Origin: CAZRDB01 sp964598695
Lineage (GTDB): Bacteria; Armatimonadota; Zipacnadia; UBA1398
Length of the DNA stretch: 17,247 nucleotides
NCBI GenBank assembly: GCA_964598695.1
Contig: CAZRDB010000110.1
Coordinates: forward strand, 1 to 17,247
Direction: 5' to 3'
The notes beneath the pieces were generated by a model. The model worked only from the letters and a program-made list of their open reading frames with translations. It ran no database searches and was not told the DNA's origin. Position numbers and translations under genes: made by a program. Each line of letters starts with the position of its first letter. Position 1 is the first letter of the stretch. Shown here piece after piece: positions 1 to 7,368 of the stretch.

Positions 1-1266
1 CTTGTACTTGCTGAATTGTTCTGGGTCCATCTTCTCGAGCAGCTCCGTCAGGCGCGTGTCCTTGGAGCGCTCGTAGACGACCTCGCCCTCGATGAGAACC
101 TGGTCGACCCAGGTCTGGGCGTCCAGCGGGTCACCCGTGAGGATCTGGAGGTTGGCATCCTTGCCGACCTCCAAGCTGCCGACGCGGTCCGAGAGGCCGA
201 TGATCTCGGCCGGCGTCAGGGTGACCGAGCGCAGGGCCTCCTCGCGGCTCACGCCGCTCGCGACCAGCCGGGCGGCCTGGAGCCAGAAGTACTGCGACTC
301 GTAGTCGCGCGGGCCGCGCTGGAGGGCGTACCGCACGCCGGCATCGGAGAGGATCTTGGGGACGACCTTCATCTCGATCGTCTCGGTGTCCTCATTGGTC
401 TTCCACACCGTCAGATCGGTGTCGACGATGACCGGCAGGCCGGCCTCGGCCAGGGCGCCGGCCGCCTTGTAGCAGTCGCTGCCGAGCACGGGCACGATCT
501 CGAACCCGAGTTCCTTGCCGAGTGCGAGCGCCTTGACCGCGTCCGAGGCCAGTGGGCAGTAGACGAAAGCCTTGAGCTTGCCGTCGATCAGGTCGAGCGC
601 CGACTGCTTCAGCGGGTCGATCGCCTCGTCGAACGGCTTCTTGGCCGCCTCCGCATCGGCCTTGCGCAGGTTGTACTGCTCGCGGTACTCGCGGAGGGCG
701 GCGAAGTAGTCTCGGAGCCGCGCGATCTGGGCCATCCGGCTGGTGTCGGCCCGGGGCTGGAGCGAGATCTTCATGCCCACATAGGGCCGCACGGTCATCT
801 CGGCGACGGTCCGCCCGGAGGGCTTGATGACCACCCCCGTGCCGCCGATCACGCAGTCGTTGCCCGGCAGCACCAGGAGCGTCGTCACCCCACCCCGGAG
901 CGTGTCCTCGATGTACCAGCTCACCGGGTCGACCCCGTCGGCCGCGTTGACGAACGGCGTCTCGCGGACCTGCTCGTTCGGCGTGCTGAGGTTCTCCGAG
1001 GTGTGGGCCTCGACGTACCCCGGCATGACGACCTTGTCGGAGGCGTCGATCACGTTGGCGTCCCACGGCGTCTCGAGGCCCGCGCCGATCGCCGTGATCC
1101 GCCCCTCCTCGATAAGGATGACCCCGTTCTCGATCTCCGGGCCGCTGATCGGGATGATCCGTCCCGCCTTCACCGCGACCTTCTGGCGCACCGGCGTCTG
1201 CCCGTAGGCCATCGCCGCGCACACCGCCAACAGAGCCGCTCCAACCAGAACCAGGCGCCTATCCAT
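1..1266 (-). CDS. Secreted amidohydrolase-fold protein, fourth gene of tandem array (3' end cut by window edge)
   Basis: The open frame runs from ATG at 1266-1264 off the left end of the window, so 422 residues are visible and the C-terminus is missing or nearly complete. Residues 1-22 form a signal peptide (MDRRLVLVGAALLAVCAAMA). Then comes the beta-sandwich start of an imidazolonepropionase-like (COG1228) amidohydrolase, with the motif PGYVEAHTS at residues 82-90. The canonical HxH metal motif is reduced to HTS, so only the first His remains. A C-terminal signature (LSDRVGSLEVGKDANLQIL) is typical of the family. The inner part contains a Lys/Arg-rich helical insertion (Asp-Tyr-Phe-Ala-Ala through the Tyr/Lys-rich stretch) shared in outline with the first gene of the array. 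The start overlaps the preceding gene by 8 nt, which indicates translational coupling. Expected metal ligands further on (His of a VHxHR-type strand, Asp of an SD-type strand) are not found. It may therefore be a non-catalytic or divergent periplasmic member. The fold assignment is strong; the substrate is unknown. Confidence 0.85.
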   Translation of the reverse strand, partial: MDRRLVLVGAALLAVCAAMAYGQTPVRQKVAVKAGRIIPISGPEIENGVILIEEGRITAIGAGLETPWDANVIDASDKVVMPGYVEAHTSENLSTPNEQVRETPFVNAADGVDPVSWYIEDTLRGGVTTLLVLPGNDCVIGGTGVVIKPSGRTVAEMTVRPYVGMKISLQPRADTSRMAQIARLRDYFAALREYREQYNLRKADAEAAKKPFDEAIDPLKQSALDLIDGKLKAFVYCPLASDAVKALALGKELGFEIVPVLGSDCYKAAGALAEAGLPVIVDTDLTVWKTNEDTETIEMKVVPKILSDAGVRYALQRGPRDYESQYFWLQAARLVASGVSREEALRSVTLTPAEIIGLSDRVGSLEVGKDANLQILTGDPLDAQTWVDQVLIEGEVVYERSKDTRLTELLEKMDPEQFSKYK

Positions 1267-2494
1267 CGGCGTCCGCTCCCATCTCCGTATCGAGGACCAT
1301 CCGCCCGCCGACCAGCACCTTCTCGATGCGCGTCGTCGCCGCGAGCGGCGGCCCGTTGAGGATGACCAGATCGGCGTCCTTGCCCGCCTCGAGCGTTCCC
1401 ACGCGGTCGGCGAGACCCAGGATCTCGCTCGGCCACCGCGTCACCGCCATCAGCGCCTCGTCGGGGGGCATCCCGTTGCGCGCCGCCAACGAGGCCGCCT
1501 CGAGCAGCGAGCGCGCCACCCCCTGGGTGTTGGAGGCGATCGCGACCTTCACCCCCGCGCGAGCCAGCAGCCCTGGGCCGCTCCAGCTCTCCTTGCCCTG
1601 GGTCCGCTCCCACCAGCTCATCCGCGTGGGCCCGTACATCGGGCCCACGATGACGGGGATCGCCCGCTGCGCGAGCGGCTCCGCCATCTTGTAGGCCTCG
1701 ACGCAGTCCTCGAAGACCAGGTCGCTGAGCCCGAACTCATCGGCCACGGCGAACGTGGTCTCGATATCGACCGCCGATCGGACCAGCACATGCACCGTCT
1801 GCGTACCGGCCAACGCCCGCCCCAGCGGAGACTGCGCGGCGGCAGGGCCCTCCGCGTGCCGGACTCGGTCGAGTGCCTGCCGGAGCAGCCACACCACGCC
1901 CATCCGCGTCGTCGGTTGCCGGTAGTAGAAGCTGTTCGGCTTCACGTTCCGCGGCGCGCTGTTGCCCCAGCCGGGGTCGTCGCCCACGACGACCTTCACC
2001 TCACGGCTCGGGCCAAGCAACACCGCGCCCAGCGGCCCCCCAGCCGTCTTGACGAGCGCGCCCGAGCCGCAGACGACGTTCTGCGTGCCCGGCGCGACAC
2101 GGATCGTCGTCACGCCAAGCTGCGCGGCCTGCTGCATCGTGAGGCTCGCGAGGTCGATACACGGCGCGATGGAGAACTCGGGCGTGATCTCCTCCGACTG
2201 CTCGTTCTCGTCGCCCAGGATCCCGAACCGCGCGTTCGCGTCGACCATGCCGGGCATGACCACGGACGAGGAGGCGTCAATCACCCGTGCCCCCTCCGGC
2301 GCGTCGAGACCCGCCGTGACCGAGACGATCTTGCCGTCGCGGATGACGACGACACCACCCTCGATCGGGTCGCCGGCCATCGTGAGGATCCGGCCGGCGC
2401 GGATCGCGAGGGTCTCGCCCTGCGGCCAGCCCGGCGCCCCGAGCGCCGCGGCCAGCACGGCCAGGAGTGGAAGGCTGATGCGCGTGGTTCTCAC
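1259..2494 (-). CDS. Secreted amidohydrolase-fold protein with NAR in place of HxH, third gene of array
   Basis: This is a 411-residue protein starting at GTG 2494-2492, which overlaps the stop of the preceding gene as GTGA (4 nt). A GGGGGAAG stretch lies just upstream as ribosome-binding site. The N-terminus (MRTTRISLPLLAVLAAALGA) is a signal peptide. The sheet signatures AGRILTMAGDPIEGG and VVMPGMVDANARFG place it in the imidazolonepropionase-like amidohydrolase superfamily, and LADRVGTLEAGKDADLVIL is the usual C-terminal motif. At residues 87-89 the HxH metal motif reads Asn-Ala-Arg. The strand that normally carries a metal His reads VHVLVRSAVDIE, and the late Asp strand reads IASNTQ. I see no complete metal site, so hydrolase activity is doubtful even though the fold is clearly kept. 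The length is normal for the family. It overlaps the next gene by 8 nt. Specific function is unknown. Confidence 0.88.
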   Translation of the reverse strand: MRTTRISLPLLAVLAAALGAPGWPQGETLAIRAGRILTMAGDPIEGGVVVIRDGKIVSVTAGLDAPEGARVIDASSSVVMPGMVDANARFGILGDENEQSEEITPEFSIAPCIDLASLTMQQAAQLGVTTIRVAPGTQNVVCGSGALVKTAGGPLGAVLLGPSREVKVVVGDDPGWGNSAPRNVKPNSFYYRQPTTRMGVVWLLRQALDRVRHAEGPAAAQSPLGRALAGTQTVHVLVRSAVDIETTFAVADEFGLSDLVFEDCVEAYKMAEPLAQRAIPVIVGPMYGPTRMSWWERTQGKESWSGPGLLARAGVKVAIASNTQGVARSLLEAASLAARNGMPPDEALMAVTRWPSEILGLADRVGTLEAGKDADLVILNGPPLAATTRIEKVLVGGRMVLDTEMGADADG

Positions 2495-3612
2495 CGCTTC
2501 CCCCGCTCGTAGACGACGACGCCGTCACTCACGACGACGTCGATCGAGGCCGAGAGGTCGGTCGGATGGCCGCTCACGATGAGCAGGTCGCCGTCCTTGC
2601 CCTCGGCCAGACTGCCGACCCGGTCGGCGATCCCGAGCGTCTCCGCCGCGCCCCCCGTGAGCGCCCGCAGGGCCTCCTCGCGAGGGAGCCCCGCGGCCAC
2701 CGCGAGGCCGGCGCTGGTCCGGACGTCCGCGATCTCGTCGCCCACCGCCATCGAGGCGAACGCGAGGGGCACGCCGGCCTCGGCGAGCCGGCTCGGCCTC
2801 TGCTGGAAGCGCTCCTCGGGCATCTCGGCGAGCGGCGGCACCAGTGCGGTCACCCCCGCCCCCCGGAGCAGCTCGGGCAGCGCGCGCGGCATCCGGGGCA
2901 CGAGGATCGAGCCGTGCAGGCCGAACTCCCTCATCAGCGCGAGCGCCTGGAGGACCGACGACGGGCCGTCGCAGACAACCTGGACGGGCAGCCCGCCCTG
3001 GAGCGCGCGAGCCAGCGGTGAGGTTGCGCCCGGCTGAGCCGCCGCGGCCAGCGCCGCGCGGAGCATCGAGAGCATCACGGACATCGAGGTCGGCTTGCGG
3101 TCGGCATGCAGAGCGCTCGTCGAGAGGGACAGGCTGACAGTGGCCGCCGGCCCAAGGGGGCGGCAGTCGGCGAGCTTGACCGCCACCCCGGGTCCCGCGA
3201 GGGGGTTCGCCGCGCCGGGCGCGAGCAGGGCGGTGGTGACACCCGCCTCGAGCGAGGCGCGGAGCGCCGGGCACGAGGGATCGAGCGCGGCCAGGGGCGA
3301 GACCTCGTCCGAGAACGGCAGCACGGTCTCGTCGAGTTCGGCGCGGCGGATCCCCACGTGGCTGTGAGCGTCGAGGAAGCCGGGGCAGACGAACCGGCCC
3401 GCCGCGTCGATCACGCGGGTGCCCGCCCCGGCCGAGAGATCACGGCCGACGGCCCTGACCTTGCCGTCCACGATCAGCACCGCGCCGCCCTCGATCGTCT
3501 CTCCGGCACCCGTGAGCACGGTGCCGCCGCGCACCAGGAGGTCCTGCGCGCAGGCGGCGGCGGCGAGAGCGAGCAGCGTGAGGAGGCCGAAGCACAGGCT
3601 GAGGGCTCTCAC
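2491..3612 (-). CDS. Secreted amidohydrolase-fold protein retaining HSH, second gene of array
   Basis: This is a 373-residue protein, GTG start at 3612-3610, overlapping the first gene's stop by 4 nt (GTGA) with a G-rich ribosome-binding site. Residues 1-22 (MRALSLCFGLLTLLALAAAA) are a signal peptide; a Cys at 21 follows four Ala, too poor a lipobox to call a lipoprotein. It is the only member of the array with the canonical motif, PGFLDAHSHVG, giving His83 and His85 as possible metal ligands. The later ligands are absent: the His strand reads VVCDGPSS, the following strand ILVPRMPRA has no His, and the Asp strand reads AFASMAVGDE. The C-terminal signature IADRVGSLAEGKDGDLLIV is intact. It is shorter than its neighbours, lacking the central insertion seen in the first and fourth genes. 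It could be a weakly active hydrolase or the partner of its degenerate paralogues. Family assignment is firm, function is not. Confidence 0.88.
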   Translation of the reverse strand: MRALSLCFGLLTLLALAAAACAQDLLVRGGTVLTGAGETIEGGAVLIVDGKVRAVGRDLSAGAGTRVIDAAGRFVCPGFLDAHSHVGIRRAELDETVLPFSDEVSPLAALDPSCPALRASLEAGVTTALLAPGAANPLAGPGVAVKLADCRPLGPAATVSLSLSTSALHADRKPTSMSVMLSMLRAALAAAAQPGATSPLARALQGGLPVQVVCDGPSSVLQALALMREFGLHGSILVPRMPRALPELLRGAGVTALVPPLAEMPEERFQQRPSRLAEAGVPLAFASMAVGDEIADVRTSAGLAVAAGLPREEALRALTGGAAETLGIADRVGSLAEGKDGDLLIVSGHPTDLSASIDVVVSDGVVVYERGKR

Positions 3613-4916
3613 CGGCCGCCCCCCTTCGCCGCGACGAACTCGCCCTTGGTGAGTACCCAGGAAGCGGGCGCGGCGAGGTCGAGCGGGTCGCCGGCGATCG
3701 CGAGGAGGTCGGCGTCGCGCCCCTCCGCGATCTGCCCGACCCGGCTCTCCAGCCCGAGAACGCGTGCGGCGGTCGCGGTCACGGCGGCCAGCGCGCGGTC
3801 GCGGTCCATCCCGCCCGAGGCGGCCAGGGCGGCGGCGGCGCGAGTGAACTTCGCGTGCAGCCCGCTCGGCCCTCCCGTCGCCAGCGCCACACGGATCCCC
3901 GCGCGGTCGAGGAGCGCGGCGTTATCCGGCCGGCTCTCCCCCAACGTCAGGCGCGTGGGCGAGCCGAACACGCCCGCGCCGGGCATCAGCACGACGGCCA
4001 CGTCGCGCCGAGCGATCTCGTCGGCGACCTTCCATCCCTCCGTGCATCCGAGCAGGACCAGCCGGAGGCCGAACTCGTCCTTGAGTCGCAGCGCATTGAG
4101 GATCTCCGGTACTCGGTGGGCCTCGATCCACAGTGGCAGCTCGCCCCGAAGCACCCGGCCCAGCGCCTCGCTATCGGGGTCGACGCCGGGCCGCGCGGGC
4201 CGGTCGGGCCGGGGCGGCGGCTTGCCTCCGCCCTCGGGCGGGGTCTCCGAGGCCGCGAGCTTCCGCTCGAACGTCGCCATCGCCCGCTCGAAGGCACGCT
4301 GGCGCAGTAGGTAGTCCTGTGCGGAGAGCAGCGCCTCGCGGATCGCGACGTAGTCGCCCAGGCGGGCGAGCGAGGCGCTGGTGTCGCCCGCGGGCACACC
4401 GATCTGCCCGCGCACCGCGACGGTCGGCGCGAGGACCTCGATGGCGCCGGTGGCATCGGCCACGCGCACCGCGCAGGTCACCCCGCCCACCCGGCCACGG
4501 TTGCCGGGGGCGACATGGACCGTCGTGACGCCCGCCCGCAGCACCTCGTCGGCATGCTCCGTGAAGAGGTCGAGCCCGTCGGTCGCGCGGAGCGAGGCGG
4601 CGATCGCCGTCCCGTCCGCGAGATCCTCCGGGTGGAGGTAGAGCGGGGAGAGGCAGTCGATCAGACCGGGGAGGATCGTGAGGCCCGCCGCATCGACGCG
4701 CGCCGCCCCCTCGGGGATGGCCACATCCGGGCCGACCGCCGAGACCTTGCCGTCAACGACGACGATCGTCGCGTTCGCCGCCGGCTCTCCGGTCATCGTG
4801 AGCACGCGCCCGCCGACCAGGGCCGTGACCACCGGCGCGGCCGTCGGCTGGGACGGCGGTTCCTGTGCCGCTCCCGCTGCCGCCAGGGCGAGCAGCAGGG
4901 CAAGTGCGAGAGGCAT
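3609..4916 (-). CDS. Secreted amidohydrolase-fold protein with CLS in place of HxH, first gene of array
   Basis: The start is taken as ATG 4916-4914, giving 435 residues, because GGAGG lies 6 nt upstream and the protein then begins with a clean signal peptide (MPLALALLLALAAAGAAQ). The frame stays open further upstream to 5363, but that stretch is low-complexity, Arg-rich and antisense to the divergent gene. Amidohydrolase signatures are GGRVLTMTGEP near residue 35, ILPGLIDCLSPLY at 81-93, AGVTTVHVAPGN near 128 and LESRVGQIAEGRDADLLAI near the end. The HxH position reads Cys-Leu-Ser (88-90). His267 in WIEAHRVPEI matches the usual third ligand, but the next His (LLGCTEGWK) and the Asp (ATGGPSG) are missing. 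A Pro/Gly/Lys-rich linker sits at about 223-248 in a central insertion. It leads the four-gene minus-strand operon and is divergent from the glycosidase-like gene at 5121. Probably periplasmic; substrate unknown. Confidence 0.87.
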   Translation of the reverse strand: MPLALALLLALAAAGAAQEPPSQPTAAPVVTALVGGRVLTMTGEPAANATIVVVDGKVSAVGPDVAIPEGAARVDAAGLTILPGLIDCLSPLYLHPEDLADGTAIAASLRATDGLDLFTEHADEVLRAGVTTVHVAPGNRGRVGGVTCAVRVADATGAIEVLAPTVAVRGQIGVPAGDTSASLARLGDYVAIREALLSAQDYLLRQRAFERAMATFERKLAASETPPEGGGKPPPRPDRPARPGVDPDSEALGRVLRGELPLWIEAHRVPEILNALRLKDEFGLRLVLLGCTEGWKVADEIARRDVAVVLMPGAGVFGSPTRLTLGESRPDNAALLDRAGIRVALATGGPSGLHAKFTRAAAALAASGGMDRDRALAAVTATAARVLGLESRVGQIAEGRDADLLAIAGDPLDLAAPASWVLTKGEFVAAKGGGR

Positions 4917-4922
4917 CTGCGA

Positions 4923-4927
4923 CCTCC
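4923..4927 (-). promoter_or_regulatory. Ribosome-binding site GGAGG that fixes the array start
   Basis: On the minus strand GGAGG lies six bases before the ATG at 4916. It decides for this start over the long upstream in-frame extension, which has no comparable site and no secretion signal. Confidence 0.65.
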
Positions 4928-5120
4928 ATCCGGGTACAGTGGACCTCACGGTTCGCCGAGGCTCCGCAGTGACCTGCCGCCTCCGGCGCCTCGGCGTCGG
5001 CCCCCGGCGGGTCATCCCGAGCGCGCGCCCCCAGGGAGGGCGCATCGGGCCGCGGTCACGGAGGCCCGACCGCACCGGCGGCGAATGCGGCGCCATCAGA
5101 CAGGAGTTGAGCCTCGACCG
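4928..5120. other. Divergent intergenic region, no firm promoter seen
   Basis: This roughly 200-base region separates the minus-strand amidohydrolase operon from the plus-strand glycosidase-like gene, so promoters for both should lie here. I looked on both strands for -35/-10 pairs. The best scrap is TACAGT near 4934 on the plus strand, which is badly placed for the gene at 5121. The sequence is GC-rich with short G/C tracts and no clear inverted repeat. An AGGAG at 5102-5106 is 14 bases from the ATG at 5121, which is far for a ribosome-binding site. Confidence 0.4.
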
Positions 5121-7268
5121 ATGATCGCCCCCGCCCTCATGCTCGCGTTCCTGGCCCTCGCGGCCCCGCAAGCCCCCCTCCCCGCCCTCTCGCCCTCGAT
5201 CGAGGCGGACGCGGAGTACCTCCTCACGACCGAGGAGCTGTCCTCGGCCCAGTTCGGGATGGCGGTGGAGCAGGTCTCGGCGTCCGACGGCCGGGTGACG
5301 ATCCGCACGACCGGCGCGACGTTCGTCCTCGAACCCGCGGCCAACCGACTGACCCTCGCCCAACGGATCGGCGCCCGCCGGGAGATCGCCGAGGTAGCGT
5401 TCCCGGCGGGCCGCCTCCGTGGCCTGGCCGTGACGCGCAGGTCGCCCGGGTCCGTGCTTCTCTCGGCCGACGGCGGCAGGCTGACCATCCGCGTCAACGG
5501 CGACTCACTGCTCATGCTGCGGGACGAGAGCCCGCTCAAGCTCCGGTGGCGGATCGGGTTCAGCCCGAAGTCGGTACGGGCCTCACAGGGCAACATGCTG
5601 CTCCTCGACGAGTACGGCGCGTTCGGCGCCTACCTCGCCACACCCGGCGGCGCCGGCTGCGTCGACGGACCCCGGGGCACGGTGGCGTGCGGCCTCGACG
5701 GCGGGCAGATCCTCTGGCTGGCGGTCGGGCCGCCTCGTGCCTTCCGCTGGCAGCAGTCGCTCGACGACCGGGTGCTGTGGCACTGGTCGATGGAGACGGG
5801 TTACCCCACCGATGCCGAGATCGAGAAGTGGAGCCCCTACGGCAACATCCTGCTCCAGCAGTCGGAGGTCATGCTGTGGAAGGACTGGAGCCTGCGGTTC
5901 CTCCCCCGCAACGGAATCGAGGAGTTCGAGCGCGTCAACCGCACCTGCGAGCGGCTCGGGCTTCGCAACATCGTCTACACCTCGCCCCTGTACTTCCTGA
6001 CCGGCACGGGGCTCGAGAGCAAGGCGATGAACAGCTTCGAGCACTTCGCCGAGACCGGCTTCTCGCCCGGCGACGGCCGGGGCCTCAACTGGCCCATCTT
6101 CGTCGCCGAGATCGCCAAGGTCGTACGCGAGTACCGGCCCGACGGCCTCTACTTCGACGGGATCTACGACAGCGTCGTCCGGACCTACATCGTCGCCCGG
6201 AAGGCCCGCGAGATCGTCGGCGACCACGGCCTGCTCGAGTACCACGCGACCGCGAGCCCGCCCGGCGGAGGCGTCTACCTGCCGCAGATCGACACCTACT
6301 TCGACTTCCTCCTCCGAGGCGAGGGCTGCGAGGCCCACTACGCGAGCCCCGACTACCTCCGCTACTTCGTCTCGACCTACAACATCAGCAACTCGATCGG
6401 CGTGCTGTGCAACAACAACCCCTACCCGCTCGACGAGGCCTTCGTGGCCACACTGCTCGACGACAACATCCGCCTCCACTACAGCCTCGGCGGCCCCGAC
6501 GACCAGCGTACGATCGGCATGGAGCGCTCCTACTGGCCGAAGCTGAACGGCGCGTTGCGCGGTCGGGTCGAGCGTGCCGCGGCGGCGCGCCAGGCCGAGT
6601 GGCCCTCTGTCTGGGAGGCGATGCGCGAAGCGCGGGAATCGACGGGCGCGGGGCAGCCGGTCCTCTACCGCGCCTCGCTCGACCAGCCGGGCCTCACCGT
6701 CAGTGCGCCGACGGACGCCACCGAACTCCCCGACGGCTGGACGGCCTGTGTCGGCCCGCGGAGCGGGGGCAGGATCGCCCCGCGGGACGGCGCGCTCCGC
6801 ATCGAGGCGCTCGGCAACTCGTTCGCGTTCCTCGAGCGCGCGCTCCCGGCCGAGACCGCGACCATCGCCTGCAGGGTGCGGGGCGAGGGCGAGTGCGGCA
6901 TGTCGTGGGGCCCGGCGATCGCGCTGCGGGCAGGCGGACGGGCCTTCCGGCTCGGGGTTCGCTCCGACGGCCGCGCCCAGATCGACCGCACCGGGGGGCA
7001 GGAGCTGTTCGACGGCTTCGCCGTGGGCGAGTGGCACTGGCTTCGGATGCGCTTCGTGGCGGGCTGCCTGGCATACGAGGCCTCGGACGACGGCACGCAC
7101 TGGCGCCTCCTTGCGATCGACCACGTGGGCAGCCTGGAGGGCCCGCTCACGCTGCTCGTGGGGAAGGTGCCGTACAACGTCTCCAAGACCGAGTACACCG
7201 AGATCGGCGGCCCGGGCGTCTGCGAGCTGGCGGACGTTCAGGTCCTCGGACCGGCCACGGCGCGCTGA
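5121..7268 (+). CDS. Secreted glycoside-hydrolase-like protein with C-terminal LamG-like domain
   Basis: This is a 715-residue protein. The chosen ATG gives a hydrophobic leader (MIAPALMLAFLALAAPQAPL); an in-frame ATG at 5085 would add 12 residues. Residues about 30-215 look like a beta-rich N-terminal domain, as found before the catalytic barrel of many retaining glycosidases. Residues about 215-500 look like a TIM barrel, with alternating strands and helices and aromatic-rich motifs: WSPYGNILLQQSEVMLWKDW, then RPDGLYFDGIYDS with Asp346 at the end of a strand as a candidate catalytic or substrate-binding residue, and FLLRGEGCEAHYASP with Glu402. Residues about 535-715 (DGWTACVGPRSGG onward, with GRAFRLGVRSDGRAQIDR and WHWLRMRF) resemble a LamG/concanavalin-like sugar-binding module. 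I cannot name the GH family. It lies 100 bases upstream of the peptidase gene. Extracellular polysaccharide processing is inferred. Confidence 0.8.
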   Translation: MIAPALMLAFLALAAPQAPLPALSPSIEADAEYLLTTEELSSAQFGMAVEQVSASDGRVTIRTTGATFVLEPAANRLTLAQRIGARREIAEVAFPAGRLRGLAVTRRSPGSVLLSADGGRLTIRVNGDSLLMLRDESPLKLRWRIGFSPKSVRASQGNMLLLDEYGAFGAYLATPGGAGCVDGPRGTVACGLDGGQILWLAVGPPRAFRWQQSLDDRVLWHWSMETGYPTDAEIEKWSPYGNILLQQSEVMLWKDWSLRFLPRNGIEEFERVNRTCERLGLRNIVYTSPLYFLTGTGLESKAMNSFEHFAETGFSPGDGRGLNWPIFVAEIAKVVREYRPDGLYFDGIYDSVVRTYIVARKAREIVGDHGLLEYHATASPPGGGVYLPQIDTYFDFLLRGEGCEAHYASPDYLRYFVSTYNISNSIGVLCNNNPYPLDEAFVATLLDDNIRLHYSLGGPDDQRTIGMERSYWPKLNGALRGRVERAAAARQAEWPSVWEAMREARESTGAGQPVLYRASLDQPGLTVSAPTDATELPDGWTACVGPRSGGRIAPRDGALRIEALGNSFAFLERALPAETATIACRVRGEGECGMSWGPAIALRAGGRAFRLGVRSDGRAQIDRTGGQELFDGFAVGEWHWLRMRFVAGCLAYEASDDGTHWRLLAIDHVGSLEGPLTLLVGKVPYNVSKTEYTEIGGPGVCELADVQVLGPATAR

Positions 7269-7318
7269 CGCCAATCCGGTGGAGGCCCCGGACCGGTCGA
7301 GGCCGAACGCCATAGGTC

Positions 7319-7330
7319 GGAGCGCGCTCC
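7319..7330. repeat. Perfect 12-base palindrome upstream of pepC
   Basis: GGAGCGCGCTCC is its own reverse complement and lies 38 bases before the peptidase start. It could be an operator half-site or chance in GC-rich DNA; nothing else near it supports a role. Confidence 0.3.
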
Positions 7331-7368
7331 CTGCCCGCTCCCACATCCCAGCATCCAAGGAGAACCCG

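Noticed and set aside
16..1359. 447-codon plus-strand frame over the last array gene
   Set aside because: Antisense to a recognisable amidohydrolase; no motif and Arg/His/Asp-rich composition.
4917..5363. N-terminal extension of the first array gene
   Set aside because: The extension is low-complexity and antisense to the divergent gene; ribosome-binding site and signal peptide favour 4916.
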